From Diorhabda sublineata (lineage: Eukaryota > Arthropoda > Insecta > Coleoptera > Chrysomelidae), in NCBI RefSeq assembly GCF_026230105.1, contig NC_079478.1:18305653-18369652 (forward strand): a DNA stretch of 64,000 nucleotides. The letters are read 5' to 3'. Of the stretch, positions 13,200-24,611 are shown one piece after another. Each line of letters starts with the position of its first letter. Position 1 is the first letter of the stretch. Made by a program: the position numbers and the translations under genes. The notes below the pieces were generated by a model. The model saw nothing but the letters and a program-made list of their open reading frames with translations. It was not told the origin of the DNA and did not search any database.

Positions 13200-13684
13200 T
13201 TTTTGGTAAAGAAAAAATATCAAACGAAAAAGGGTGTTTTTGGTGTACAAAGTAAGCACAGGAACCACTCGAGTATTTCGAGTAGTTAGTGCCTTGTGGA
13301 GATGCCTGTGGATAGTGATCTTGAACTTCCGTAGGTTGTTGTGCTCGGACAAGAATGACTTGGTAGCTGATTCCACAGTATTGCACTTCTCTAAAGAAAT
13401 TACTCCCAATAAATTTAAGTTCTGGAGGTCTGCGGGCAAACTCGGTGTTCATGGCCACGTCTGCTTGTCGAGTAGGGCGGGATTATGTTGGACAGCTTGG
13501 AACAGCATTTGCAGTGGTAGTAACGGTAAAACAGAGTCAGGTCGGCGAACTTTCTGCTATGTCTTAAGCTGTCCAAGTTTCTGGTCAACTCTGGACCGAA
13601 TATAAGTGGAATTGCTCTTTTCTTTATTACGTCGAGCTTCTTCAGGGTATGCTTGGGAGCTTCCAATCGTTTTTCATGGATCAA
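13200..13684 (-). pseudogene. Jockey-like element, C-terminal end of ORF2
   Basis: Reads APKHTLKKLDVIKKRAI, then FGPELTRNLDSLRHSRKFAD and LTLFYRYYHCKCCSKL. In a shifted frame it continues with HRVCPQTSRT, LLGVISLEKCNTVESATKSF and TRNTRVVPVLTLYTKNTLF. This is the stretch after the RT domain of jockey-clade ORF2. The same family recurs at 16240-17110, 24830-25115 and 25780-26640. It breaks off exactly where the Tc1-like remnant begins (about 13686), suggesting one interrupted the other. Confidence 0.8.
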
Positions 13685-13689
13685 ATAAC

Positions 13690-14235
13690 TTTTTATCTTG
13701 TTCGATGCATTTCTTTTCCCATTTTAAGGTCCGATATTGCAGCTGGTGCAGGATTTATAGCCCGAACTTTTCTTTTAAGTCCATCTCATAAATGCTCAAC
13801 ATAATTTAAGTCCGGGCTACGTGCAGGTCAAACCGTACCGGCAATGTCGATGTCCCTTAAATGCGAAGCCCCATTGTTCGTCATTCTAATTAACGTGTTC
13901 TCTGGAAAATCTTCGACGAACTGCTCGGCGGGCTGGGGTTAATTTGAGGGCCAATAGCTGACCTTTTTGATTCAAGGTTAGCTGCCCTAAGTCTCCTTCT
14001 AACTGTCTAGTCACTCCTCGCGTTTCTTTGAGCTCTTATTAGATTTGAACACCAGTGAGGGCCCGATTCTCAGCAATGAGTTGACATTGATGGAAGTTAC
14101 CAGTCACTTGGTAATGACGGTAAACTCAAGAATTAGCCGACTCACGCATGTTCAGGGCCATTTCTAGCTGACTTGTCGCTATAGTGTGACCGCTTGATCC
14201 GCTGCTTTATCAATTGTGTGTTCATTTTCAGGTAG
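13690..14235 (-). pseudogene. Tc1-like transposase with catalytic core deleted
   Basis: The minus strand encodes helix-turn-helix-type N-terminal sequence (TRRQLEGDLGQL, ARRAVRRRFSREHVNWNDEQ) and then, in another frame, PARSPDLNYVEHL and KRKVRAINPAPAAISDLK, the C-terminal block of Tc1 transposases. The first and second catalytic Asp segments, about 120 residues, are missing between the two. The third-acid region survives. Stops are scattered throughout. Confidence 0.75.
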
Positions 14236-14239
14236 AATT

Positions 14240-15425
14240 TTCGTTTGTTGTTAATGTGTATTGGTTGAAGTTTTATGGTTAACTGATAGTGATGGGTCAG
14301 ATAGATAACCATAGCGTATTGTAAACAAGTATAAAAAGGGTGGTTACCATAAAATATTTCTGGACTGTCAAAGTATCAAATATTAAAATATTTTATATCA
14401 TTTTTAAGCAATTAGCTTCAAGATTTTACCAAGAAAAATACAATTTCGTGTTTTGTTTTTTTGTCAGTGACTTGCGATTGCAGGGGTGACACACGAGTAT
14501 AGTAACTCAAAAAATCTATTCAAATATAATATAATTGAATATATTGTTTGCCACATTTCCCATCCTTGCCACCGCACAAAAACTATAAAGTTAAGTACGG
14601 TGAAGTTATCAAAATCATACATGGAATGAAAAATAGCAAAAACTCACCAATCGTTCCTTTTTCCGTTTTCACACGTTTTTGGTTACAAACAAGTTATTTC
14701 TAAATTGATCCATCGGATTTTCTCGAAATAATATGACTTCAATAAATAAAAGAACTTGAATCAATTTTAATATGACGTCCGCTGTTTCTTTATTATACTG
14801 ATTATTGTAATCAGTAATATGATTTGCACTCGTAACATTTCTCAACTTCGACTCGTGTGTCTACATTTTCACTAGTTTTGTTTAATTTAAGTAAAAGTTC
14901 AACGCCTTCTTTATATAAGTTTCTACTCATAAAACTTCGACTTTTAATTTTTAAATTCGAGGAAATGTTAAAAAACCTGCTTCTGTAAGTGAAGAAATTA
15001 CGTAAGTTTCCAATAATATGAAACTATGTGTTATTTCAACGACAGTCGTATGAAATCAGCTGACTATAACATGGTGTATTATATATTGGTTGGTCGTTTA
15101 AACAGAAAATTTATACTTTCAATGACAATACAAAATTTCTTTTGACTGACTTACTTAATATTTATAGAATTTTATAAAAATCATCTAACAAATTTCCATC
15201 TAAATAGATGATTAGGTTTGCATCTTCATGTGGATTGTCATCGTCCATAATTATTATTGATTATTCGACCGATTTTCATATAGAATTGAACAATAATGTT
15301 CGAGGGAAGGATATTACTAAATCGTTGCGCCACATATAACAAACAGGGGGCTGATCGTTTTGTTCTACCCTCTGATCTACTTACAATAAAAATGACAATT
15401 TTATTTCAGAATAAAGTCAGCTTCA
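14240..15425. other. AT-rich stretch, no gene recognised
   Basis: Probably includes the flank of the Tc1-like remnant. No reading frame or repeat could be identified with support. Confidence 0.35.
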
Positions 15426-15429
15426 CATG

Positions 15430-15615
15430 CTCATCTGGCCCTCGGCTTCGAGATCCTCCACTCTTTCTTTCCATATTTTTCTATATTTTGCCAGTCTCCC
15501 ACTCCTACTGTTCCCTCATAACTTTCTCAAACCAATGTTTCCTTGGTCCCACGCTTCTTTTTTCCACCTTCTCCAACTTTTAGTACTAGTTCTACTCAGT
15601 CTACTTATATTTTTC
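15430..15615 (-). pseudogene. RTE-like ORF2 C-terminal tail
   Basis: The minus strand reads KRSVGPRKHWFEKVMREQ with, in a parallel frame, VGDWQNIEKYGKKEWRI. This resembles the GRPRxRW...ADRxxWR tail that ends many RTE/craniofacial-type ORF2 proteins. It is a short piece, and frameshifted. Confidence 0.4.
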
Positions 15616-15759
15616 AAGCATATCGTTCTCTGTACTTCAATTAAATGATAAATATTTGAGTGCTTATACAATTCTAACAATTTTCTGTTTGTTCTTCTTC
15701 GGTATACTCCGTCTTCTTTAATTCCACCGTAAATCTTACTGAATAATACTGTTCACAAT

Positions 15760-15921
15760 AACACTAACAATTACACTGTCTGACGCGCGTTTCGATAACC
15801 AAGTACTAAGGGTACCTTAAGTCTCTGAAGACGATAACTTGGTTATCGAAACGCGCGTCAGACAGTGTAATTGTTAGTGTTGGTGAAGTTGTAGTGGTGA
15901 TGTAAACAGTATATTCGGTAT
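15760..15921 (+). repeat. Penelope-like terminus with inverted 45-nt arms
   Basis: Positions 15760-15804 and 15837-15881 are perfect reverse complements (45 nt), separated by 32 nt. Similarity continues outward with small indels (CAGTATATTC on the right against CAGTATTATTC on the left). The right arm carries the TTGGTTATCGAAACGCG string that I associate with ends of Penelope-like elements. Inverted partial copies at element ends are known for that group. No coding part is attached here. Confidence 0.6.
15821..15863 (+). ncRNA. Hammerhead-ribozyme-like motif
   Basis: All parts of a minimal type I hammerhead are present in order. Stem I 5' strand is GTCT (15821-15824), core box is CTGAAGA (15825-15831), and stem II is GATAAC/GTTATC with loop TTG (15833-15847). 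Box GAAA is at 15848-15851. Stem III is AC(GCGC)GT (15851-15858), the expected cleavage nucleotide is C15859, and stem I 3' strand is AGAC (15860-15863). The oddity is one extra C (15832) between the core and stem II. Hammerheads are reported in Penelope-like element termini (established knowledge). Activity here is unproven. Confidence 0.5.
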
Positions 15922-16239
15922 GAATATCGCAAACGGTTCCAGAAATTCCAATTTAGTCACTATAAATCTTTCTAGGTATTTCTCTCCTTGTCTTATACCT
16001 TTCCGTATCTAGAATTTTTCAGTAGTGCTGCCTTCTAAATTTACTTTGCTTTTGTTTTTTTTATCGCCATTTCCACTAGTATCAACACGTCGATTTAGCA
16101 TTTTTTTCAACATTTTCGTGTGTGGTATATGGTATGCGCTTAATCTCTATGAAGCCACATTAGTGTGCAGCCTATTTCGATGACTTTTTGTCGCAACTGC
16201 CTTAATAATATGACGCATTCACCGTTGTATTTAATCCAT

Positions 16240-17110
16240 AAGTCAATCATAAGGATACCCTCCCAGTCCTCGTGGCTTTGTTTCTTTGGCTAGTGCTCTC
16301 CTTTCCGCTGCCACTCCATGGAATCTCTTTTGGATGCCGCAACATATTAAAAGGCGGAGTATATATCTTTTTGTTCTTAAAAATGGGTCCAAGTTTTTGT
16401 CAAGCTGCTTGACTAGCAACTTCAACACCCAACAAGTGAATCAGATTACTTTCACCCCTTTCCAGACTGTTCAAGATCGGTATTTATGATGGTGATCTGT
16501 TACTGCCTACGGATTTGGGTAGTAGCCGAGTTTATTTGGGCGGTTGATTTCAGCGACGACACCAGTGTGCTATCGTCGGCGAAGCTATAGATCGGGCTTA
16601 CAGTTTCGTCGAGTAGATCGTTAATGTACAGGAGAAAGCGAGCAGGTGACAAGATGTATCCCTGGGGAATACCAGCGTTGTCCTCAAACCTTTCTGAGGT
16701 GTGTTCATCGATAGCTACCTGGATGGATTGGTCTTTGAGAAAGCTACTAAGCTAGCCGATAAGTGAAAACGACAAACCGTACGATCTAGAAGGTTGCTAA
16801 ACTCGGTAAAAATCCTTCGATATGTCAAGTGCGATTGCTTTGGATCCCCCAGGAGGTCCCCGGTTAATCTATGTTTATGGAAATCGTTTTGATGATTGCT
16901 GATGATGTTAGCAGACTCAAGATTTGATGGTTAAGGACTTTCTCCATGACCTTGGCAATGGCTGGGACCAAAGCAATCGGACGGCAGTTATTGGGAACCG
17001 AATATTTTTCTATTTTTGGTATGGGTTCAACCCGAGCAAGTTTCCAATCCGCAGAGAAATAATGAGGGCTGTGGCTTTCGTACATTTTTTTTCATTATTT
17101 CCAACAATGT
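16240..17110 (-). pseudogene. Jockey-like reverse transcriptase remnant
   Basis: The minus strand begins with SADWKLARVEPIPK, then CRPIALVPAIAKVMEKVLNH (RT fingers). It continues in shifting frames through AGIPQGYILSPARFLLYIND, YSFADDSTLVSSLKST (catalytic FADD, intact), LIHLLGVEVASQAA and FKNKKIYTPPFNML. It is the most complete RT domain of this jockey family in the window, but it carries many frameshifts and stops and lacks the endonuclease. Confidence 0.8.
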
Positions 17111-17399
17111 TTTCGATATATTTAAGAAGAAACATTGTCGATTTTTTGGAATCAGTCTAGTAAACAACAGTTTAAACTTTGTGTAACGCTTGTTGAGACA
17201 TGTCATTGATGCGTGCATATTTTTGCTAACGCACTCCATTTACTATATGAGTCTAAGTACTCATTGACTGCATTACGTACTTATCTTTGTGTACAATTGA
17301 TAGGCCAATATACAACAGTATATTTGAATTATATTTCTACAAGATTTACTATCATTGATTTCTATAAATTGCTGAGTTATGCATATAACCTTTTGGTTT

Positions 17400-17490
17400 T
17401 TATTGTAAACTGGATAAAATACACTCCGCTGTTCAATATCTCGACGTTTCACTGAAGATTTAGTGGTCCTTCAACAGAAATAAAGGAGAA
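17400..17490 (-). repeat. Possible Penelope-like terminal fragment
   Basis: The minus strand carries CACTAAATCTTCAGTGAAAC followed by GTCGAGATATTG and a run toward TTTATCCAGTTTACAATAAA. The hairpin plus GAAACGTCGA resembles Penelope-like ends, as at 15.8 kb and 43.3 kb. No attached coding sequence. Confidence 0.3.
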
Positions 17491-17834
17491 ACTCTAAATT
17501 GTATAATCGTGATCCGATGTTTATTCTCGTGATATGCTATTGGTAAATCTCTTTAATTAAGAATTAATTTCAAAAGGGCGAGCCATTGAATAGAAAAAAA
17601 AAATAATTGAACTACCAATTTTAGTAATAATAAATTATTACAGAAATGACATTCAAGGAAATAATTAAACCTAGTGAATGGTAAATTCATGAATATACTT
17701 GAATGAATATATCGCAGCAATTATTTCTACTACATCTATTTCAACTAGTTTCATACCCGCAATGTTGAGGGACAATTGGGATACTATCTAAGAATTTAAT
17801 ACTATAGATGCGTTATAGCGATGTCGTATTTGCA

Positions 17835-18060
17835 TTGTCCTGAAACATGAACCTTCAAGCTTTTTTTAAAGTTCAGAAATGTGATAAATATCATCATGAA
17901 ATATTAAAAACTCTTCATGGTGACACTCTGAAGACTTTTGACAAATGATATGAGAGATTTAAATGTGGAAATGACTTGGTAAAGAATGAAGAACTGTCGG
18001 TCCTTCCAACTGAAAATAATTTAATATGTACAAAAAGTGGACAAACTGAGACTTTTGATG
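17835..18060 (+). pseudogene. Mariner transposase N-terminal fragment
   Basis: Reads KCDKYHHEILKTLHGDTLKT, then YERFKCGNDLVKNEEL and PTENNL, the helix-turn-helix region of mariner transposases (pattern: gene, W/Y-RFK-G-...-E-D-x-R-x-GRP-T-EN). It has one stop after KTFDK. No catalytic domain follows. Confidence 0.55.
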
Positions 18061-18224
18061 ATACCCAAAAGTAACATCGTGTTTTATTACCAGTGTTAAT
18101 ACTGGAGATGAAAGTTAAGTCTATTGCTATAATTCATAGTTGTCAGCGATGATCCAGAGAAAGAGATCTAAGTAATAAGCAAACAATTTTCTTGCTAATA
18201 ATCTTTCTGACTTTCCACCTTCAC

Positions 18225-18420
18225 CTCAAGGACGGGACACACTTGTCATATATCACTCCTATTCGATTCGGGTCCGATTTTGCTCTACATAACGGATCGG
18301 TACGGGGTCGATAGTGGTGAGGGCACATCGTCCTATACGCTTCCGAGTTCTTTCCTATCTTCAAATCCAGTTCGATACCTTCGCCACTATCGATTCAATT
18401 GAATAGCGTAAGGTTCTGTG
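18225..18420. repeat. GC-richer hairpin-bearing patch, possible MITE
   Basis: CGATAGTGGTGAGG at about 18308 is roughly the inverse of CCTTCGCCACTATCG at about 18379. The patch is richer in CpG than its surroundings and begins GGACGGGACACAC. The family is not recognised, and element ends are uncertain. Confidence 0.3.
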
Positions 18421-18749
18421 CATGAAATGTTCAAAAAATTCAGCATCTGCGATCCAGTCTTGGTCGAACTTCGTTTTAGAAGTGGAAGATAAAGAAAACA
18501 GAGAAAAATGCACTTTTTAGCTTTTTTTATTTTCGTTCTGATTTATTACTGATATATAATGTACTTCCTAGTCAATAAAATTGTTCATCCAATTTTTAAT
18601 CAATCGTGTTTATGCCTCTACATCGTTTGTAATAAATAATGATAAAATTTTAATCAATTTCCCTCTACAACTTTTTTCCAGATCATGTTTTGCTCGTTTG
18701 TCTGGTCATACAGTACTGGATATTCCTCACTTCTTCAATAAGCTTTTCA

Positions 18750-19320
18750 TTTTGTATGCCGACATTATTGCTTCTTCTTCTACTTCTTGGAGATCTGTCG
18801 ATTCTGAAGGAGCCTCTGCATCTTTTCCTGAGAGGTGGATTGCCAAGTATCTTTCCACCTTTTAGGTGGTCTCCCGGGAGGCCTTGAGTCGGGCGGGTTC
18901 TTTTCTACGACTATTCTCGAAAGTATGTTCTCGTCCATCCGTCTTACATGGTTGAACCACTGCCTCTTACGCTGTCTTCCCCATCTCACAATGTCTTGAA
19001 TCCCACATTGCTCTTTGACATTTGTATTTCTTACTCTGTCTCTTCTTGTTTTCCCCACTATTGTTCTCAGTGTTTTCATCTCGGCCACCCTCAGCATTTG
19101 GTTCGTCTTGTTGGTGTCCTCGCGGACTTCCGTGCCGTACGTCATGATGGGTCTGATACAAGTCTTGTACATTCTAATTTTGCTATCTTTGCGCATTTAC
19201 GGGTTGGACCAGACTATATCTCGTAGGTATCCTGATAGTGCGGATGCTTTGTTAATCTGGCTTCTTAGGTCTTTAACTGGGTCGTGGGTCTATGCCCAGG
19301 TATCTGGACATTATTGCCAA
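18750..19320 (-). pseudogene. RTE-like ORF2, region C-terminal to the RT
   Basis: The minus-strand frame 19196-18780 reads KIRMYKTCIRPIMTYGTEVR, VAEMKTLRTIVGKTRRDRVR, QCGIQDIVRWGRQRKRQWFN, HVRRMDENI and PPGRPPKRWKDT. This is the standard order of the RTE-clade thumb and C-terminal tail in insects. It is unusually well preserved for 138 codons, then becomes frameshifted at both ends. A tail piece EEEAIMSAYKMKSLLKK lies near 18750. Confidence 0.85.
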
Positions 19321-19368
19321 TTTAGTAAAAAAACAAACACTGCAAAAACTCAACAATATAATTGCATA

Positions 19369-19510
19369 TTCCAACAGATATGCATCCTACAGGCGTTAAA
19401 CCAATAGACTGCTTTCAAGTTTCTTCTTTTATTTTTATTTCCAACAGACATTCGTGCCCTACAGGTGTTAAACGAATAAAGTGCTGTCAATTTTTTCTTT
19501 TCGTTTTATT
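19369..19510 (+). repeat. Two-copy tandem duplication, 70-bp period
   Basis: TTCCAACAGA...CCTACAGG(C/T)GTTAAAC...AATA begins at 19369 and again at 19439, followed in both by a T-rich TTTTATTT tail. The copies differ at several bases. Function unknown. Confidence 0.7.
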
Positions 19511-19514
19511 TAGT

Positions 19515-21235
19515 CCAAAGCAAAAATTTTATGAAATCGATGAAGGAATTAATAGTGTTATCTAGAACAAAGAACAATGCACCAAGAAACAATGACATAT
19601 CTGCATTTAGGGGTTTTCTGTCACTTACATCCTTTTCTATTATACGTTCTATGAAACTGCTAATTGTTTTTTTATTCTCCTATTTTTGCATCTCTGTTCT
19701 TCCGAAACGCAAAGTTATTTTAAAAATGTCATAGAAATCACCCCGCGTTTTCATAATAGTAATTTATTCTTATGACACGAATTATTTGTTACTTTTTAGT
19801 TTGATTACTTCTTAAATAGTATTTTTTCAATTTCAATAATCTATTAGGTTTCGTGTCCACTATTTTGTTTGACGTTTTTGACAGTATACGTTTTGTAATG
19901 CCACAAATATTTTTATTAACTTATAGACCAGTTTGTGTACAAAACCCATGCGCTCGATGCATATGAGCTTGGCGCATAAAAATCAATTTGCACAAACTTT
20001 GGTAGGTTTTGTGTCAAGTGTCAAATTTGAAAACATGTCACAAATTAATTGTTTATTTGTTACCGTGTCCGAAATACAAGATAATTAATTAAATATAGAA
20101 TACGAATACTATGGAAGCATTTCGTTGAAACTATAATTTTTACTACCTTCTTAAGACCTTCTTCATTGAGTAATAATGCATATTTCCGATTTGTCTTTGG
20201 ATCTAATAATATAAGAAAAATTTGTTTTAAGCAAACACAAATGTAAATCCAAATAAACCGAAATGATTTTGAAATAAACACCCACAGAACGTCAATTATA
20301 TAGTTTGTGTATAATTATACAGTATACAGTACAATTTTGAATCTCATGGAACGCAAACATTTATCTGGTGTTTATGGGGCAAGGAAAAACAACTGTGCTC
20401 GACGCACAGATCTTGAAAACTACAATTTGGAACATGGGTTTGAAGCATTGTGCACCCATGTGCTCGATTGGGTGCTCAAATTGTGTGATTGGAAAGCGTC
20501 TAATAATATTTAGAAAAGAATTAAAAATATTACATACACAATTAACACAAATTACAATTAACTGTCATTAAAAAGATATCAATATTATCTGTGTCTGACT
20601 CATTTAAATTGCTAGCGAGCCACCATAACATAGAATAACTTTCAGAAACGTCATCGGGTTAAAACACGGTATTAATGTCATGGTCACAGCATACATTTCC
20701 AATACTTAAAGAGATGCGTGGAGTCATGATATAAGACCGTGTTTACACTAGCTATTATGGGGTATTGTTCAGAAAATTTTCAATAAATAATCAATTAAGT
20801 TGAGGATGTACAACTTTTAATAATAGACTTGGATATTGTCTAATAGAAGAACGATGAATAGAATAAAATTAATCGAAGTTATTGGTTCTTATTCATTAGT
20901 TTTACGTTGTTTCAATAATTTCAGTGCAAATAAAAATTATATAGTCTTTGCAGTAGTAAATATAATTTAATTAATATACAGCAAAATTATGGTAAAACAA
21001 AAGAAATATGTAAGGAAAAGAGGTCTTACTTTGGGCGGTTTTCCCTACATTATTTTTTACGGTTCACATACTAAGATTTTTTGAAAGAGCACTCACTTTA
21101 AACTGTTGAGGACTGTTTTCATTTAATTTTAAAAAATATCAGAGATCTGGGAAAAACCATTTGTTTAGAATAAGTATCACGTAAGAGACAGTACACGCAG
21201 TTACACTTTACATTACGATGTATTCCAAGCATCGG
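19515..21235. other. AT-rich stretch without recognised genes
   Basis: Two loosely similar blocks, TGTG..CCCATGCGCTCGAT near 19930 and TGTGCACCCATGTGCTCGAT near 20449, suggest a decayed direct repeat. Open frames at 20307-20571 overlap the second block and show no known domain. Confidence 0.35.
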
Positions 21236-21239
21236 AAAA

Positions 21240-21745
21240 GTATACAGTACCATGCATCTGATATTGCGTTCATCTGTTAAAATTGGCTGCTAGTGAAACA
21301 TGCAAACTATATTTTTGTAGTGATGGAATGAACTTTAAGCGATAGAAATTTTCATAACATTACGCCGGTGCGTACAATGCCCAATCTGGAACACCAGTTA
21401 TCATAAACTTTTCGCAGCATATGTGGATCTATTTCATAAATGTTGATATCCAGGTGTTATATATTTCTGGCTTACATAAGTGACAATACATAACCCCAAA
21501 GAAAATAATAAATGTCTGGCATGTCACTGGGTCCTGTTGGAACTACATGTCCACAAAATTAATGCCAGCTAATTTCTAATCATGTTCCTATACCATTCAC
21601 TATCGACATAAACATTCTCACCATTGTTGGTTGGACCTGTGACTACGCTAAGCCACGAAGCGCATCAAACAGTTATTTCATATGGACAGTGTTTCGAGAA
21701 AATCTTGTGGATTATCCTCACTTTAAAGACATTACGATAACATCT
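21240..21745 (-). pseudogene. Mariner-related transposase (helix-turn-helix/DDE type, as at 2719)
   Basis: The minus strand gives HKIFSKHCPYEITV, TNNGENVYVDSEWYRNMIRN and, in other frames, DIYYFLWGYVLSL, INIYEIDPHMLRKVYDNWCS and RLGIVRTGV. This is the order seen in the catalytic core and C-terminus of the DDE group related to the 2719-3279 remnant (LWGY block, then the tail). The central part with the second and third acids is deleted. It is heavily mutated. Confidence 0.6.
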
Positions 21746-21849
21746 TTGGTGTTTTTAGTATTCATTATTTTTACTGTAAAAATATTATTTATTAATTCGT
21801 GCATTATGCGGTTCAATCTCTTGGATTATGGATAGCGCTTTTTGAACCT

Positions 21850-22620
21850 ACAAATCCCTTTTTCTTTTTGTTACAGTTTTTTGTTGGTCTGATTTCATCT
21901 ATCAGCTCCCTCCAATCTCTTCTGTTTCTGCATTTTGCTTTCCAGTTTACTATTTCTAGGATTCTTGTTTAATTTGATTTCTCCAGGTCTGCCTCTGCCT
22001 CTCGGCCATAGAGGTATTCAATGTGTTATTCTCCTCCTCATTTCTGTTGGTTTCCTACTCATGATGTGTCTCTCTCCAGTTTAGATTTGTGCTTTTATAT
22101 ACCTTATTATATTTTCTTCTTAAAATTCTTCTTCTATTTCTTTATTTTTCTTCATCTTCTATCTTCTCTCCCCATATCCCATATTTTTCTCTCGATTATC
22201 TTTCTCTCAGACTTCACTTTTTATTTATAACAGTTGCTTCTATGGCGTACACAATCACTGGTCTTATATTAATGTTATATATTTTTATTTTGTTCTCTTT
22301 ACTTATATTCTGGTTTTTGTGCTTAGGTGGTCTATTCCTCTTTCGTCTTGTCTTGTTATTTTCATGTATTTGATATTTTCTTAGTTTATTTCTAGACCGA
22401 CTTTTCTTGCTTCTATTTCCAGATTTTTATTGCCTTCATTAGTTCTTCTCTTGTATTAACCAATATCGTTACATCGTCTGCGTATGCTACTGGTGTTATT
22501 TGATTTATTATAAAATTTTTATTATACAATTTTGCTTTTCTCATTACGTTCTCTAAAATCATATTAAAAAGTATTGGAGAGATGCTAAATCGTGATCACA
22601 TTTCAATCTTTGACCCGATA
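21850..22620 (-). pseudogene. RTE-like reverse transcriptase and tail
   Basis: From 22620 downward the minus strand reads SISPILFNMILENVMRKAKL, then TPVAYADDVTILVNTREELM with catalytic YADD intact. It continues with IKNLEIEARKVGLEIN, IYNINIRPVIVYAIEAT and, near 21900, WKAKCRNRRDWRELIDEIRP. These follow the normal RTE order (motif, palm, thumb, tail) with stops and deletions. It is a different, more diverged copy than the 18.7-19.3 kb one. Confidence 0.8.
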
Positions 22621-22624
22621 TTAA

Positions 22625-23260
22625 TTACAAGTTATCGTTAACCTCGAGTTAAGTAACAGTGACTTACGATTTTCAGTTTCTCGTGAGATTTTGTTTCGAC
22701 TAAAGTTAATATATTTCAAAATTTGTGCTTGACATCAGACAATGGAAATCGACACAAAAATTACGATCGTTCATGACTATGATAATTATAAATTTTTGAA
22801 TGGAACGTAGCTCATTTCGATTTTTTTTAGAACTACGGGTTAAATACGATTAAATAATTTATATAACAGTAATTGCTTTGGCTGTATCTATTTTATGTAG
22901 GAACAAGAATTGACAAGTTTCAAATCGTGGCTTTGGTTCAAATTATGATGAAATAGAATTGCAAATTCGGTTACAAAACCACATGTCAAAATATCGATTT
23001 TTTTCATGTATCAATATTTATTAAGGGTGAGTTATACTGAGAAAACGGCAGTACTTTGAGAAGATCAGTTCAAGTTTTACGTTTACGCAATTAAATAATA
23101 AATCGTTTTTCTCACCAATTATATTCGTAATTTGTCCTCCTATTATATTGTTAAAAACAAGCTCGCAAAATGGGTCCTTTGGCCGGCTACAATGGAATTC
23201 TAAAATTCGGCGAATACGCGCAGTGCCTTTAATCTGTTTTTTGTGCTTCTTTTCGTTTTA
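22625..23260. other. AT-rich stretch, nothing recognised
   Basis: No coding or repeat structure supported on either strand. Confidence 0.35.
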
Positions 23261-23264
23261 GAAC

Positions 23265-23375
23265 TTAGAACGTAGAATTCTGTTTGTAGTATACGAATAC
23301 TTTTTGATGTCTAAAGTATGAAGATGGCGTTTTAGATGACCGTGCCCAACTAAAAGAACGGTCATCAGTGGAATT
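23265..23375 (-). pseudogene. Non-LTR ORF2 RNase H/tail scrap
   Basis: Reads MTVLLVGHGHLKRHLHTLDI, resembling the L-TGH-x-L-x-x-HLHxLG string found near the end of jockey/I-type ORF2 proteins. It is only about 35 residues, so the call is tentative. Confidence 0.35.
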
Positions 23376-23714
23376 TCACCGCTGTTTAAGTAGAACAGTG
23401 GATTAATAAGACAGGTTTAAAAAGTTTTCCATCATTCTGTAGATAGTAATATTTGGTCTTATAGTAATTTATTGTATTTCAATGGTATTCTAAACCAAAA
23501 ATAATAATGAATTAGATTGGTCGGAACTAGTGCCATGTTTGAAGAATTTATCATCTATTGCTATTGAAGCACATTTGATTCCAATCGATTGTTAGGTAAG
23601 GTACAAAAATTATTTTTTGATTAATTCATTTAAAATTTAAATACTTTCAAATAAATAATCAATTCGTGGATATATCGGGAATAACAAAGAATCTCCTCTA
23701 AAATTTCAATTTTC

Positions 23715-23830
23715 AAGTATTTGTCAACCCCATCTTCCCGATTTAACACCTAATGACTATCAACTTTTTTGAGAAATGAACGTGTAAGGATCTACCTATT
23801 CACAGTGACGGAAGAACTTTTTGTAAAGAC
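23715..23830 (+). pseudogene. Mariner C-terminal scrap
   Basis: Contains QPHLPDLTPNDYQLF, the block around the third catalytic Asp of mariners, followed by a stop. No other part of the element seen. Confidence 0.5.
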
Positions 23831-23834
23831 AGGA

Positions 23835-24610
23835 AATGCCTCAAATTTCAAGGTAACTGTAGAAAAATGAGTATGATTGTGAATTTATTGGTACTAAAAT
23901 TATCTTCTTATCTCTTTACGTTTCGTATTTATGGCTTATCGGATTGGTAATTGTTTATAATGCTCAAATTCCTTGTTGTTTCCATCAACGAATCATGTAG
24001 TTATTTCTATTTTTCTCTAATTTTATATTTTATTGAAACGTGTGGGTTTACAGCAACAATAAATAAAATGAAGTAACTATCCCTGAATGAAACTCTATTA
24101 TAAATTTGCTGCAACATTGTTGCATCTTCGGTTTAGTAATGCAGTTTCTTAAAGCCATATAATGTGGTTAATACGCAAACTGAATTCGATAGAATTATTT
24201 CTCAAGTAGGATTATCGGTTAAAGACGAATGATAAATTTTATTGCTAAAGATTAACAAACTAGAAATTAAATTAATGGGCTATATTATTGGTATATAAAA
24301 ACATTCAAATTCATGAATTGACGGCGAAGGGATTATAACGAGAAATTTGTTTCATTCATATTTTGTTATTAGAACAATATAGTTTAAAAAATACACTTTG
24401 GAAATTAAAACATTATAAATTTTCTCTGAAAACAATAATAGTAGGTTATAGTAAAGACGTAAAGTAGTACTTGGTGATTGTGACAACAATCTATCTATGG
24501 GCGCTAGTCTTACGGTCGAGGATGATGAAGAGGTAGCAAAAGTTTTATAATAACTACTTAAACTCAATTTATGTACATACACAAAAATATCTGAAAAATG
24601 AAAAACTAAA
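23835..24610. other. AT-rich stretch, nothing recognised
   Basis: An 89-codon minus-strand frame at 24352-24621 has low-complexity serine content and no recognised motif. Confidence 0.35.
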
Positions 24611-24611
24611 C

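Noticed and set aside
13234..13791. Open + strand frames of 123 and 61 codons
   Set aside because: Antisense to the jockey C-terminus and the Tc1-like remnant.
18948..19407. 92- and 130-codon + strand frames
   Set aside because: Antisense of the well-preserved RTE tail at 18750-19320 and run-on into AT-rich sequence.
22021..22373. Hydrophobic + strand frames resembling membrane proteins
   Set aside because: They are antisense to the RTE reverse transcriptase; the hydrophobicity comes from T-rich antisense codons.
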